Shown: positions 52,105-62,200 of the stretch, one piece after another
Layout: every line of letters begins with the position of its first letter
How positions within the stretch are numbered: position 1 is the first letter of the stretch
Assembly (NCBI RefSeq): GCF_000377345.1
Contig: NZ_KB898044.1
Coordinates: 1-64,000 of the forward strand
Length of the DNA: 64,000 nt
Origin: Thioalkalivibrio sp. ALJ16
Lineage (GTDB): Bacteria > Pseudomonadota > Gammaproteobacteria > Ectothiorhodospirales > Ectothiorhodospiraceae
Direction of reading: 5' to 3'
Translations under genes and position numbers: made by a program
The notes under the pieces: model-generated
Told to the model about the DNA's origin: nothing
The model's input: only the letters and a program-made list of their open reading frames with translations
The model's database searches: none

Positions 52105-52926
52105 ATGGAATGGATCGATATCTGCTTCAACCTCACCCACGAATCCTTCAACAAGGAACGCGACGAGGTCCTCGAGCGCGCCCGCGAGGCCGGCGTCTCC
52201 TGGATGCTGATCACCGGCGCCGACGCCCACCAGAGCGAGAAGTGCCTGGAGATCGCCGACCAGTACCCGGACTGCTGCCGCGCCACCCTGGGCGTGCACC
52301 CGCATCTGGCCAAACAGTGGACCGATGCGATCGCCGCCCGGTTCAGTGACCTCGCCCGCGCGGACGCCAACGTCGTCGCCATGGGCGAGATGGGGCTGGA
52401 CTACAACCGCGACCACTCGCCGCGCCCGCAACAACGCATCGCCTTCGAGGCCCAGCTGGAGCTGGCCGCCGATCTCGGCCTGCCGGTGTTCCTGCACGAA
52501 CGCGACGCCCACCATGACTTCGCCCAGATCCTGCGCCGCTGGCGCGACAAGCTGCCGGCCGCCGTAGTGCACTGCTTTACCGGCGAGGCCGACGCCCTGG
52601 CCGAATACCTCGACCTCGACTGCCACATCGGGATCACCGGGTGGGTCTGCGACGAGCGCCGCGGCAAACACCTGCACCCGCTGGTCCCGACCATCCCGCG
52701 CGGCCGCCTGATGATCGAGACCGACGCCCCGTACCTGCTGCCGCGCACCCTGCCCAAGGGCACCGGCAAAAAGATCGGCAACGGCCGGCGCAACGAGCCC
52801 GCCTTCCTCCCCCACATCGGTGAATACGTGGCCCAGCTGCGCGACGAGACCCCGGAAGACCTCGCCGCCCACACCACCGCCACCGCCCGCGCCTTCTACA
52901 ACCTGCCCGAAACCGCCGACGCCTGA
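52105..52926 (+). CDS. tatD: TatD family metal-dependent deoxyribonuclease
   Basis: Metal-dependent 3'-5' exonuclease of the amidohydrolase-like TIM-barrel group. The 273-aa protein from ATG 52105 ([15 protein letters not shown]) shows the TatD landmarks [56 protein letters not shown] and the terminal [11 protein letters not shown]. Its opening differs from the usual IDIGVNL only slightly, as in TatD proper. Ribosome site is weak. Divergent from pepN. Confidence 0.94.
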   Translation: MEWIDICFNLTHESFNKERDEVLERAREAGVSWMLITGADAHQSEKCLEIADQYPDCCRATLGVHPHLAKQWTDAIAARFSDLARADANVVAMGEMGLDYNRDHSPRPQQRIAFEAQLELAADLGLPVFLHERDAHHDFAQILRRWRDKLPAAVVHCFTGEADALAEYLDLDCHIGITGWVCDERRGKHLHPLVPTIPRGRLMIETDAPYLLPRTLPKGTGKKIGNGRRNEPAFLPHIGEYVAQLRDETPEDLAAHTTATARAFYNLPETADA

Positions 52927-53046
52927 GAGCAGCGATGCTGCCGTTCGTCGAGCGGTGGCGCAGTGAGCAACATCCAGCGCATTGTCATGGGCTGCAAGGG
53001 CGCGCAGGATGGTTGGTCCGATAGCGATTCGTGTGAGGAAGTGCGT

Positions 53047-53592
53047 ATGAAGACTTCGGTGATTCTGACGGTGATCGGGCCGGACCGGCCGGGGCTGGTG
53101 AGCGCGGTGGCGGCGCGGGCTCGCGCGGCGGGCGGCAACTGGCTGGAAAGCCGGATGGCGCAACTGGCCGGACAGTTTGCCGGAGTGGTACTGCTGGAGG
53201 TGGATACCGAGAATGCCGACGCGCTGGAGGCCGCGCTGCGCGGGCTGGAAGGGGACGGGCTGCAGGTACAGATCCAGCGGGGTAGCGAGCTGCCCCCAGC
53301 GGCGCGGCATCCGGTGGAGCTGGACCTGATCGGGCACGACCGGCCGGGGATCGTGCAGGACATTACCGCCGTGCTCTCGCGCCACGGCGTGAGCGTCGAG
53401 ACACTGGAGACCGCCTGCGAGCCGGGCTCGATGACCGGCGAGCCGATGTTCCGCGCGAAGGCCCGCCTGGGCGTCCCCGAGGGCCTGGACCTGGACACGC
53501 TGCAGGATGACCTGGAGGCCCTGGCCAACGAGCTGATGGTCGACCTCGAACTCCACGACCCACTGCAGGAACCACCCGAGGCCGTGGCCTGA
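53047..53592 (+). CDS. Double-ACT-domain protein, GcvR-like regulator
   Basis: The 181-aa product carries two ACT domains. The first is residues ~4-75 (SVILTVIGPDRPGLVSAVAA), the second ~88-165 (VELDLIGHDRPGIVQDITAV), a layout shared with glycine-cleavage regulator GcvR. In E. coli GcvR antagonises the activator GcvA; whether that holds here is not known, as no gcv genes are near. ATG 53047 is preceded by GAGGAAG. It stands alone between tatD and the convergent ATP-grasp gene. Confidence 0.85.
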   Translation: MKTSVILTVIGPDRPGLVSAVAARARAAGGNWLESRMAQLAGQFAGVVLLEVDTENADALEAALRGLEGDGLQVQIQRGSELPPAARHPVELDLIGHDRPGIVQDITAVLSRHGVSVETLETACEPGSMTGEPMFRAKARLGVPEGLDLDTLQDDLEALANELMVDLELHDPLQEPPEAVA

Positions 53593-53627
53593 CCGCCTCC
53601 TGACGCGGGTAGGAAACATCCTGCAGC

Positions 53628-53711
53628 CGTAGGGTGCCGTTGAGCGCAGCGAAACGCACCACTCCCTGCACAGCCCGAACCCCGATGCGATTCGCTTCGC
53701 TCATCGCATCC
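53628..53711. repeat. Probable dispersed intergenic repeat with internal palindrome
   Basis: The segment carries GTAGGGTGCCGTTGAGCGCA, followed by AGCGAAACGCACC and a hairpin GATGCGA...TCGCATC at 53684-53710. From memory, very similar segments recur between genes in many gammaproteobacterial chromosomes. It sits between two convergent 3' ends. Only one clear copy is in this window, so the repeat status needs genome comparison. Confidence 0.45.
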
Positions 53712-53745
53712 TGCGACGCAGCGACTGGCGGACTCTCGTTACCAA

Positions 53746-55230
53746 TCAGGGCGCGGCGCGGTGACGACGGGCGGCGTCGAGGCGGCGGACGAAGTCCTGC
53801 ATCAGGGTGGTGTAGAGCGTTTCGCCGAGGACCTTGTCCTCGATGCCGGCGTCGAGGTTGGGGTTGTCGTTGACCTCGATGACCATCACGCCGCGCGGGG
53901 TCTGCTTGAGATCGACGCCGTAGAGGCCATTGCCGATCAGGTTGGCGGCCTTGACGGCCGTCTTGACCACGGCGGCGGGCACATCCGCCAGCGGCAGTGT
54001 GCGGAAGCCGCCCTCGCGCGGGCCGCCCTTGGCGTCGTGGTTGACGATCTGCCAGTGCTTGCGCGACATCAGGTACTGCGAGGCGTACAGCGGCTGGCGG
54101 TTGAGCACGCCGATGCGCCAGTCGAACTCGGTGTAGACGAACTCCTGGGCGAGGATCAGATCGCTCTCCTTCAGCAGGCGTCGGGCGATGGATTCCAGCT
54201 CCGCGCGGTCGTTCGCCTTGAACACCCCGCGCGAGAAGCTGCCATCCGGGATCTTGAGCACCACGGGATAACCGATCTGTTCCTCCGCGCGCAGGATGGT
54301 CTCGCGGTTGAGGATCACGGTCTTTGGAGTCGGCACGCGATGGGCGGCGAGGCGCTCGGCCAGGTAGACCTTGTTGGTGCAGCGCAGGATGGAGTCGGCG
54401 TCGTCGATCACCACCATGCCCTCGGCCTCGGCCTTGCGCGCGAAGCGATAGGTGTAGTGGTCGATCGCGGTGGTCTCGCGGATGAACAGGGCGTCGAACT
54501 CCGCCAGCCGCGGCAGATCACGCGCCTGGATCAGCTCGACATCCATCCCCTGCTCCTGCCCGGCGCGGGCGAAGCGCTTGAGCGTGGCCGGCGTGGACGG
54601 GGCCATCGCCTCGTCCGGGTTGTGCAGGATAGCCAACTCGTAGCGCGCGCTACGCGCCCCACGGCGGCGCCGCCACGGCCTGGAGAGATAGCGCTCCAGC
54701 GCGGCGAAGAAGGCCGGCTCCTGCTCGGGCTCCAGCGTATTCAGCGCGAACGGGCGCAGGGCGAGGATCTGCCAGCGCCCCTGCAGCCGGAACTCCACCC
54801 GGAACATCGGCGCGGGGAACAGGGCGAACAGCTGCGCGGCGATCTCCTGCAGCGCCGGCTCGTTGCACTGGCCGAACAGCACGGTCAGCTCCAGGCGCTC
54901 GGGCTGCGCGCCCTGGCGGCTGCGGCCCAGGACGCGCGCCACGCGCTCGTCCAGAACCTCGGTATCCAGGCTGTAGATGGACTTGCGCGACAGGTCCTGC
55001 AGGGTACGCACGCTGGGGATCACCCGGTGCCCGCGCGCCTCCGCCAGCAGCGAGCCGTAGTACCCGGCGGACAGGTAACGCTGGCTGCGGCACAGGTTGA
55101 TCACGCGCAGGGTGGCCGGGTCGTCGGCGGCCAGTCCGCGCAGGTAGTCGTCGATGACCATGACCGGCAGGTCGGGGAAGTGCGGCTTCCAGTCCGCCCG
55201 ACGCTCGACCAGGATGCGGTGCTCAGGCAT
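53746..55230 (-). CDS. RLAN-domain RimK-like ATP-grasp ligase
   Basis: Predicted carboxylate-amine (peptide-bond-forming) ligase of unknown substrate. The 494-aa protein from ATG 55230 has an N-terminal alpha+beta RLAN-type domain (about 25-160: VMVIDDYLRG, INLCRSQRYLSAGYYGSLLAEARGHRVIPS). The C-terminal RimK-like ATP-grasp domain (about 240-485) has KIPDGSFSRGVFK, LAQEFVYTEFDWRIGVL and metal/ATP residues D440, E452 and N454 (GLYGVDLKQ, IEVNDNPN). The gene overlaps the upstream GNAT-peptidase gene by 8 bp. RLAN proteins are known to co-occur with exactly such GNAT-papain fusions, and a peptide synthesis role has been predicted. Confidence 0.9.
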   Translation of the reverse strand: MPEHRILVERRADWKPHFPDLPVMVIDDYLRGLAADDPATLRVINLCRSQRYLSAGYYGSLLAEARGHRVIPSVRTLQDLSRKSIYSLDTEVLDERVARVLGRSRQGAQPERLELTVLFGQCNEPALQEIAAQLFALFPAPMFRVEFRLQGRWQILALRPFALNTLEPEQEPAFFAALERYLSRPWRRRRGARSARYELAILHNPDEAMAPSTPATLKRFARAGQEQGMDVELIQARDLPRLAEFDALFIRETTAIDHYTYRFARKAEAEGMVVIDDADSILRCTNKVYLAERLAAHRVPTPKTVILNRETILRAEEQIGYPVVLKIPDGSFSRGVFKANDRAELESIARRLLKESDLILAQEFVYTEFDWRIGVLNRQPLYASQYLMSRKHWQIVNHDAKGGPREGGFRTLPLADVPAAVVKTAVKAANLIGNGLYGVDLKQTPRGVMVIEVNDNPNLDAGIEDKVLGETLYTTLMQDFVRRLDAARRHRAAP

Positions 55231-56392
55231 GCCCGCCCTCCGCCGCACGACGCGGGCCAACGATCACCGCCGCCTGCAGCCCCGCGCGGCCGTAGCGCGC
55301 CATGCGCTCGAAGTCCGCACGCGCGATCGGCATGTTCACCGAGTCCACCGCACGTTCGCCCTGCTCGGCATCCACGAACGGGTCGTGCACGTAGACAAAG
55401 CGCTCGTCGAAGCCGGTCACCGTGACCCAGTGCGGGAAGCGCTCGGCATACAGCCGCACGCTGCTGATCAGCACCACCGGTACCCCGCCCTCGGCAAAGC
55501 GCGCCTCCAGCTGGGACACGTTCACCGGGCCATGCACCACCGGCACCGCCAGCTGTTCCAGCTCCTCGACCATGTCCTCCTGCACCAGCTGCATGACCTC
55601 CTTCTTCTCCGTGCTGCGCACGGAATCCGCGAAGGCCACGCCGCGATCGCGCACCAGCAGCTCCACCTCGAACCCGCGATGGGCCGCCGCCAGCGCGAGC
55701 CCGTACGGCCCGCAGCCGCCGTGGCCCGAGGTCATGAAGATCGTGGTGGCATCGCGCCACAGGCGCAGCTCCAGGCGCCGGTCCAGCTTCAGTGCCGGGT
55801 CCACTGCGCGCATCGCCATCATCAGCGCGGCCGGGCCGCAGGTGAATTCCAGCGTCTGCGCGTAGTACGGCGCGCGCACCAGCGCCGGATCGGGCCCGGG
55901 CGCCAGCGACTTCTGCAACCGCAGGGCATCCATGTGGTCCTCGTAGTAGTCGTCGATGGTGCCGAAGTCGCGATACCCGAGCCCGCGGAACAGGGCCAGG
56001 CTGGCTGCATTGTCGCGCCGCACCTCCAGGCGCAGATCGGTCCGCCCGTGCTGGCGCGCCGCGTCTTCCGCCGCCTCCACCAGACGCCGCCCCAGCCCCT
56101 GGCCGCGCGCCCGCGCGCTGACCGCAATCGAGTACAACCGCGCCAGCGAGGTACCACGGCTGAACAGCAGCATCACGTAGCCGAGCAGGCCCTCCCCGCC
56201 GGGATCCTCCACCACCAGCGTAGCCGCATGTCCGCGCGTGAGCAGGTAGCGAAACTGCCGCCGCGAGATGCGATCGATCTCGAACGCCGCATCCTCCAGC
56301 GCCACCAGCGCCTCCAGATCCTCCAGCGTGGCCGGACGGATCAAGGGCGATTCTGCGGCGGGCGCGACCCGTTGCTTGACCTGCTGGCTCAC
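55223..56392 (-). CDS. GNAT acetyltransferase fused to a papain/C39-like peptidase
   Basis: The 389-aa product begins at GTG 56392 with GGGAGAG upstream. Residues ~16-155 are a GNAT (RimI-like) domain with acetyl-CoA loop RARGQGLGRR at 94-103. Residues ~172-380 are a papain/C39-like peptidase domain. Its likely triad is C185 (TCGPAALMM), H321 (PHWVTVTG) and D337 (HDPF). No signal peptide or membrane segment, so it acts in the cytoplasm. It is coupled to the RLAN ATP-grasp gene downstream. Probable roles are acetylating an amine and cutting or condensing a peptide made by the ligase; product unknown. Confidence 0.88.
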   Translation of the reverse strand: MSQQVKQRVAPAAESPLIRPATLEDLEALVALEDAAFEIDRISRRQFRYLLTRGHAATLVVEDPGGEGLLGYVMLLFSRGTSLARLYSIAVSARARGQGLGRRLVEAAEDAARQHGRTDLRLEVRRDNAASLALFRGLGYRDFGTIDDYYEDHMDALRLQKSLAPGPDPALVRAPYYAQTLEFTCGPAALMMAMRAVDPALKLDRRLELRLWRDATTIFMTSGHGGCGPYGLALAAAHRGFEVELLVRDRGVAFADSVRSTEKKEVMQLVQEDMVEELEQLAVPVVHGPVNVSQLEARFAEGGVPVVLISSVRLYAERFPHWVTVTGFDERFVYVHDPFVDAEQGERAVDSVNMPIARADFERMARYGRAGLQAAVIVGPRRAAEGGHA

Positions 56393-56692
56393 GCTCCTCT
56401 CCCGGCGGCGGCCCGATCTCCATCGTAGCGCAACCACCAGGCGCCAATAGCCCGCCCCAGCAGGAATATTCACCGGTGACGAGACCCCGACTAACGCAGT
56501 GCCCCCGCTAGTTCGTCCAGGCGACCGATGATGGCCGTGCCGCCCCCCCAGGGGCCGAACAGAGCCCGCCGTATATTCCCTCCTGCATGTAGCCACCAAG
56601 CCTCCATCTCGCACTGCCAGCCGCAAAATGCCAGTATGAGAACTCCGCTTGCGCCGGTCATCGCCCCCCAGCGATACCACAAGGATGGTGAC
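56393..56692. other. Divergent intergenic region, GNAT-peptidase versus antitoxin
   Basis: A 300-bp stretch with no supportable gene, containing the 5' regions of two divergent units. A TATATT at 56572-56577 could be a -10 for the antitoxin but has no convincing -35. The base composition is less GC-biased than the flanking core genes. Confidence 0.4.
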
Positions 56693-56917
56693 ATGAAGAT
56701 CAAAGACCTCATTGACGAAGCCGAGTCCCTTCCCGTGGAAGAGCGCGCTCTGATGGTCGATTCCCTCCTGCGCAGCCTGAACCCGCCCGATGCGGGCGTG
56801 GACCGCAAATGGGCAGAGGTCTCGCGGAAACGCCTGGAAGAGATCCGCTCGGGCACAGTCGAAGCGATTCCGAGCGAACAGGTCTTCGAGAGGATATGGA
56901 GCCGGTTTGAACGATGA
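56693..56917 (+). CDS. Addiction-module antitoxin (Unstab_antitox family)
   Basis: The 74-aa product (MKIKDLIDEAESLPVEERAL...) matches the short helical antitoxins paired with RelE/ParE toxins: LPxxER-A-L-x-D-SLLRSLNPP near residues 13-32 and W-x-E-x-x-RR-xEI-xSG near 39-54. AAGGA lies 7 nt upstream of the ATG. The stop overlaps the toxin start as ATGA. The toxin partner is broken, so the antitoxin may now be an orphan. Confidence 0.88.
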   Translation: MKIKDLIDEAESLPVEERALMVDSLLRSLNPPDAGVDRKWAEVSRKRLEEIRSGTVEAIPSEQVFERIWSRFER

Positions 56918-57213
56918 GTTTTCGCTTTCACCCGGAAGCGGAGCAAGAACTCACCGAGGCCGTTCAGTACTAAGAAGAAATCGAGCCCGGCCTCGGGAAC
57001 GATTTTGCAGTTGAAGTGTTTGCAGCGGTGCAACGCGCCATCGCCTACCCGCGTGCCTGGACCGTTCTGGAGGGCGAAGTGCGGCGCTCATTCGTGAAGC
57101 GGTTTCCGTATGGGGTTCTCTACGCAGAAGAGGACGGGGGCATCCTGATTCTCGCGGTCATGCACCTGCATCGCCACCCGGATTACTGGAAGGAACGCAC
57201 ACAGGCAGACTGA
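56914..57213 (+). pseudogene. RelE/ParE-family toxin, interrupted by an in-frame TAA at codon 20
   Basis: The frame opens MSFRFHPEAEQELTEAVQY and then meets TAA at 56971-56973. It continues in the same frame as EEIEPGLGNDFAVEVFAAV through FVKRFPYGVLYAEEDG to HRHPDYWKERTQAD and a stop at 57211-57213. Both halves fit one ~99-codon ParE/RelE toxin; the family usually has a second Tyr at the stop position (YYE), so one base change (TAC or TAT to TAA) explains it. The antitoxin directly upstream is intact. Sequencing error cannot be excluded. Confidence 0.88.
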
Positions 57214-57326
57214 CGACTGCTCCGCCGGACAGCGGCAGCCATGCGGCTGGCCAAGGATCTGGACATGCGGGTACGACACGGCACACTGAGTGCGATGTCC
57301 CGTCAATCGAAGCAATGGAGTCGTCG

Positions 57327-57647
57327 ATGACCATGCAGGAGACCATTACCCGGAAGCTGGATGAGCGCTTTGCGCCCGAGCATCTGGAGGTGGTGAACGA
57401 GAGCCACATGCACAACGTGCCGCCGGGCTCGGAGTCGCATTTCAAGGTGACGGTGGTGTCCGAGGCCTTTCGCGACCAGAAGCTGATCGCGCGGCACCGG
57501 CTGGTGAACCAGGCCCTGGCCGACGAGCTGGCCGGTGGCATCCACGCCCTGGCGCTGCACACGCTGGACCCGGACCAGTGGTTCGAGCGCGCCGGCAAGG
57601 TCGCCGACTCCCCGCCCTGCATGGGTGGCGACGGCGGCAAGGCCTGA
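57327..57647 (+). CDS. bolA: BolA family protein
   Basis: BolA proteins work with monothiol glutaredoxins in iron-sulfur handling and influence morphology and stress responses. The 106-aa protein from ATG 57327 (GGAG 6 nt upstream) shows ITRKLDERFAPEHLEVVNES, the H-N-V-P-PGSESHFKV loop and the RHRLVNQALADEL helix with the invariant RHR. The C-terminal IHALALHTLDPDQW matches the BolA end. It is followed closely by the phosphatase-superfamily gene. Confidence 0.95.
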   Translation: MTMQETITRKLDERFAPEHLEVVNESHMHNVPPGSESHFKVTVVSEAFRDQKLIARHRLVNQALADELAGGIHALALHTLDPDQWFERAGKVADSPPCMGGDGGKA

Positions 57648-57651
57648 TCCC

Positions 57652-58863
57652 TTGCCACTAACAGAGATCCCCGCGCCCGAATCGACCGTCGACCACATCC
57701 TGCGTGCCCGGCTGGAAGCGCCCGGGCTGATGGACCTGCTCGGCCAGATCGAGGCCAGTCTGAACCCGGCGGCCAGCCACCCGCCGCTGGCGGGCGTATC
57801 CGAACACCTGGGGCCGGACCGCCACATCGTGCTGTGGCTGATCGACGGCTTTGCCACCCGTTATCGCCGCCATACACCGCTGCTGGGCGCGGACTACGTG
57901 ACGGACCTCGAGACCGTGTTCCCCAGCACCACGGCCACCGCGATCAGCAGCATCCTGACCGGGCGCACACCCGCGCAGCACGGCCTGCTCGGCTGGCACA
58001 CCCGGCTGCCGTCCGCCGAGCGCACGCTGACGGTCCTGATGGGCCAGGAGCGCGACGCCGAGGACCGCCCGGCCACACTCGGTTACCGCGAGCTGACCGG
58101 CCGCGTACAGCCAGATCGCCTGGTCGACCGGCTCGGCTGCCACACCACCATGATCGGCCCGGACTGGATCGGCGGCACGCCGTACAACCGCATGATGAAT
58201 AGCTCGGCCGCATTCATCGGTTTCGAGGACCTGTCCGAACTGCCGGCGCGGGTGGCCGCGCATGTGAATGCGACGCCGGGGCCGCATTTCACCTACGTCT
58301 ACTGGTCGGAGCTCGACCACCTGGGCCACGCCTATGGCCCGGAAAGCCCGGAGGTGGAGCGCCACCTGAAGCAGCTGGACCTGGCCTACACCGCGACCTG
58401 CGCGCAGATCCAGCGCCCGGAAAGCATCTTCCTGACCACCGCCGACCACGGCATGCGCACCATGGAACGCCGGCTGGACCTGCGCGAGCACCCGGCGGTG
58501 CAGGCCTGCCTGCGCCACCGCCTGACCGGCGAGCCACGCGCGGCCATCGCCCATGTGCGCGAAGGACGCGACACGGACTTCCTGACGGCCCTGGACGCCG
58601 CCTTCGGCGCAGACGTAGCCGCAGTCCCCGCCGCCGACTGGCTGGGGCCCGGCACGCTGGGCCTGCCCCCAGGGCATCACCGTGAGCACCCCGAGCTGCG
58701 GGCACGCGCCGGCGACTACCTGCTGCTGCCCGCGGAGGACGCCTACCTGGTGGACCCGCCGGACGACGACGAGGGGCCGTTCTTCGTCGGTGCCCACGGC
58801 GGATTGTCCCCGGAGGAGCGGCATATTCCCCTGTTTCTTCGGAATATCGGCCAGTCGCGGTAA
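57652..58863 (+). CDS. Alkaline-phosphatase-superfamily phosphodiesterase
   Basis: Type I phosphodiesterase/nucleotide pyrophosphatase-like enzyme of unknown substrate. The 403-aa protein has no signal peptide. Metal and nucleophile residues fit the superfamily: Asp in LWLIDGFATR, a Thr nucleophile in FPSTTATAISSILTG, Asp/His in SELDHLGHAYG, Asp-His in TTADHGM and a late His in VGAHGGLSPEE. The frame has no ATG before 57730; TTG 57652, just after the bolA stop and behind AAGG, is a plausible start. The domain itself begins near residue 50. Confidence 0.82.
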   Translation: MPLTEIPAPESTVDHILRARLEAPGLMDLLGQIEASLNPAASHPPLAGVSEHLGPDRHIVLWLIDGFATRYRRHTPLLGADYVTDLETVFPSTTATAISSILTGRTPAQHGLLGWHTRLPSAERTLTVLMGQERDAEDRPATLGYRELTGRVQPDRLVDRLGCHTTMIGPDWIGGTPYNRMMNSSAAFIGFEDLSELPARVAAHVNATPGPHFTYVYWSELDHLGHAYGPESPEVERHLKQLDLAYTATCAQIQRPESIFLTTADHGMRTMERRLDLREHPAVQACLRHRLTGEPRAAIAHVREGRDTDFLTALDAAFGADVAAVPAADWLGPGTLGLPPGHHREHPELRARAGDYLLLPAEDAYLVDPPDDDEGPFFVGAHGGLSPEERHIPLFLRNIGQSR

Positions 58864-58923
58864 ACTGCCGGGTTCGTTCGCGGTCGAAGGATCGCGGCTA
58901 GCTGAAACCGATTTCGAGAACCC

Positions 58924-59226
58924 ATGAACGACACCGCCGACCAGACCTACAACAACGCCGCCCAGAACCTGATCGAGCTGGCCAACCGGCTCGCCGATGA
59001 CGGCCAGGCCGCCGAGACCGGCGACGTCGCCGACGGCCTGCTGGCCGGCGCCGTGCACTTCTGGCTCTACAGCCGCCAGCCCTGCGGCGATCCGTTGTGC
59101 GAGGACTGCGCGCCGTTCGCGGACGCCGAGAGCCGTCTGGCCATGCTGCACGAGCTGATCGACGAGCTGGCACGCGACAGCGACTACTTCCACGCCACCA
59201 CCGACACCACCGTCGGCCACGCCTGA
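58924..59226 (+). CDS. Small hypothetical protein
   Basis: A 100-aa acidic, largely helical product that I cannot assign to a family. It opens MNDTADQTYNNAAQNLIELA and has a Cys group (C-GDPL-C-ED-C) near residues 54-61. Codon use looks like that of its neighbours. It lies 60 bp after the phosphodiesterase gene and 18 bp before lhr, so it is probably co-transcribed with both. Confidence 0.7.
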   Translation: MNDTADQTYNNAAQNLIELANRLADDGQAAETGDVADGLLAGAVHFWLYSRQPCGDPLCEDCAPFADAESRLAMLHELIDELARDSDYFHATTDTTVGHA

Positions 59227-59244
59227 CCCGCTACGCCCGAGCCG

Positions 59245-62200
59245 ATGCCGGTCACGCCCTTTCGCCCCGCGACCGACACCTGGTTCGGCGAGGCCTTCGG
59301 GCAGGCGACCACGATCCAGTCGCGCGGCTGGCCCGCGATCCGGGCCGGCCGTCACTGCCTGCTGATCGCCCCCACCGGCAGCGGCAAGACCCTCGCCGCG
59401 TTCCTGAGCGCCATTGACCGCCTGACCGGCGAGCCCGCGCCGGATGCCCGTCGCGGCTACTCGGTGCTCTACATCTCGCCGCTGAAGGCGCTGGCCACCG
59501 ACATTGAGCGCAACCTGCGCGCCCCGCTGACCGGCATTGCGCAGACCGCCGCGCGCCTGGGCCAGACCACGGGCCAGACTGTAGGTGATGCCCCGAGCGA
59601 GCCGGTAGTGCACATCCGCACCGGCGACACCCCGCAGGCCGAGCGCCGCGCTCAGGCGCGCGAACCCGGCGATATCCTGGTGACCACGCCGGAGTCGCTG
59701 TACCTGCTGCTGGGCTCGAAGGCCGCGGAGAACCTCGAATCCATCCACACGGTGATCATCGACGAGGTACATGCGCTGGCCGGCAACAAGCGCGGCGCGC
59801 ATCTCGCCCTGTCGCTGGAACGCCTGGCCGAGCGCTGCGGCGAGGATCCGCAGCGCATCGGGCTGTCCGCCACCGTGCATCCGGTGGAGGTGGCGCGCGG
59901 ATTCCTTGGCGGCGACCGCGAGGTGGAGGTGATCGACGCCGCCGAGCCACCGCGCCTGGACCTGGAGATCCTTGCCCCCGAGGAGCCGCCCGCCGAGCAC
60001 GCACCCGCCACCGTCGAGGCCACGGAGGCGCAAAGCCCCATCCCGTCCGGCTCCATCCTCGGCGCGGTGTACGGCCACGGCACCGGGCAGCTCCCCACCG
60101 GTGGCGGCGACCGCGCCGCAAGGCTGGAGCCGCGCCTGCTGGCCGCGATCCTGGAGCACCGTTCCACCATCGTGTTCGTGAACAGCCGCGGGCTGTGCGA
60201 GCGCCTGGTCCAGCGCATCAACGAGGCCTGGCGGGAACAGCAGCCGGAGGATGCCGAACCGGTGGAGGACCTGGTCGCCGCCCACCACGGCAGCGTATCC
60301 CACGAGCGCCGCGCCGAGATCGAGGGCCGGCTGAAGACCGGGCGCCTGCGCGGCATCGTCGCGACCAGCTCGCTGGAGCTGGGCATCGACATGGGCGCAG
60401 TGGATCTGGTGATCATGGTCGAATCCCCCGGCGCCGTCGCCCGCGGGCTGCAGCGCGCCGGGCGTGCCGGGCACGGCGTGGGCCAGGTCTCGCGCTCGCT
60501 GCTGCTGCCGCGCTTTCGCGGCGACCTGCTCGAATGCGCGGTAATCGGCGAGCGCATGCAGGCCGGCGCGCTGGAACCGATCCACGCCCCGCACAACCCG
60601 CTGGACGTGCTCGCCCAGCAGCTCGTCGCGATGGTCTGCGAACGCCCGCGCACGGTGGACGAGCTGCACGCGCTGGTCCGCCGCGCCGCGCCCTGGCGCG
60701 AGCTGTCGCGGGCGCTGCTCGAGGCCACGCTGGACATGCTCTCCGGCCATTATCCGAGCACCGACTTCGCCGACCTGCGCCCCTGGCTCGCCTGGGACCG
60801 CGCCCGCGACGAGCTGACCCCACGCCGGGGGGCGGCGCTGGCCGCGCGCCTGAACGCCGGGACCATCCCCGACCGCGGGCTGTACGGCGTGCATGTCGGC
60901 GAGGGCGGGCCGCGCATCGGCGAGCTGGACGAGGAGATGGTGTTCGAGTTGAAGACCGGCGAGAACGTGACCCTGGGTGCCAGCACCTGGCATGTGGAGG
61001 CGATCACCCGCGACCGCGTGCTCGTCTCCCCCGCCCCCGGCGAGGTCGGCAAGCTCCCGTTCTGGCATGGCGACGGCCCCGGCCGCCCGATCCAGCTCGG
61101 CCAGGCCATCGGCGCCACCAGCGAGCGGCTGGCACGCATGGGCCGCGCCGACCGCACGGCCTGGCTCAGGGAACACGCGCCACTGTCGGAGGCGGCGGTG
61201 GAGACCCTCTGCGACTACATCGACGAACAGCGCGAGGCCACCGGGCAGCTGCCCTCCGACCAACGCATCGTGGTCGAGCGCTTCCGCGACGAGGTCGGCG
61301 ACTGGCGCGTCTGCATCCTGACCCCGTTCGGCGCCCGCGTGCACGCCCCCTGGGCGCTGGCCCTGCAGGGCGCACTGACCAGCCGCTCCGGCTTCGAGGT
61401 GCAGGTGATGTATACCGACGACGGCATCGTGCTGCGCCTGGCCGACAGCGAGGACCTGCCCGAGTTGGACGCCTTGTTCCCGGACCCGGAGGAGCTGGAG
61501 GAGGCGGTCACCCGCGAGCTCGGCAACTCCACCCTGTTCGCCAGCGCCTTTCGCGAGAACGCGGCACGCGCCCTGCTGCTGGTACGCAACCGCCCCGGCC
61601 AGCGCACCCCGCTGTGGGCGCAGCGGCTGAAGTCGCAGCAGCTGCTGGCCTCGGTGCGCGAGTACGCGAGCTTCCCGGTGGTCCTGGAGACCTACCGCCA
61701 GGTGCTGGCCGACGTGTTCGATCTGGACGCCCTGCGCCAGATCCTGCGCGGCGTGCAGGAACGCCGCATCCGCGTACACGAGGTGGAGACACCGCAGGCC
61801 TCCCCGTTCGCCCGCAGCCTGGTGTTCGCCTATGTCGCGGCCTACATCTACGAGCAGGACGCGCCGATGGCCGAGCGCAAGGCCCAGGCGCTCACGCTCG
61901 ACCGCGGCATGCTGGCCGAACTGCTGGGCCAGGCCGAGCTGCGCGAGCTGATCGACCCCGAGGCCCTGGCCGAGCTGGAGTCCGAGCTGGCGCACGCCAC
62001 CGAGGCGACCCGGGTGCAGGACACCGACGCCCTGCACGACCTGCTGCGCCGGCGCGGGGACCTGACCCCGGACGAGGTCGCGGCCGCCTGCGCCGAGGCG
62101 CCGGGGCCGTGGCTGGACCGGCTCGCCCACTCCCTGCGCGCGGTGGAGGTGCGCATCGCCGGCGAGCCGCGCTGGATCGCGGCCGAGGACGCCGCACTGT

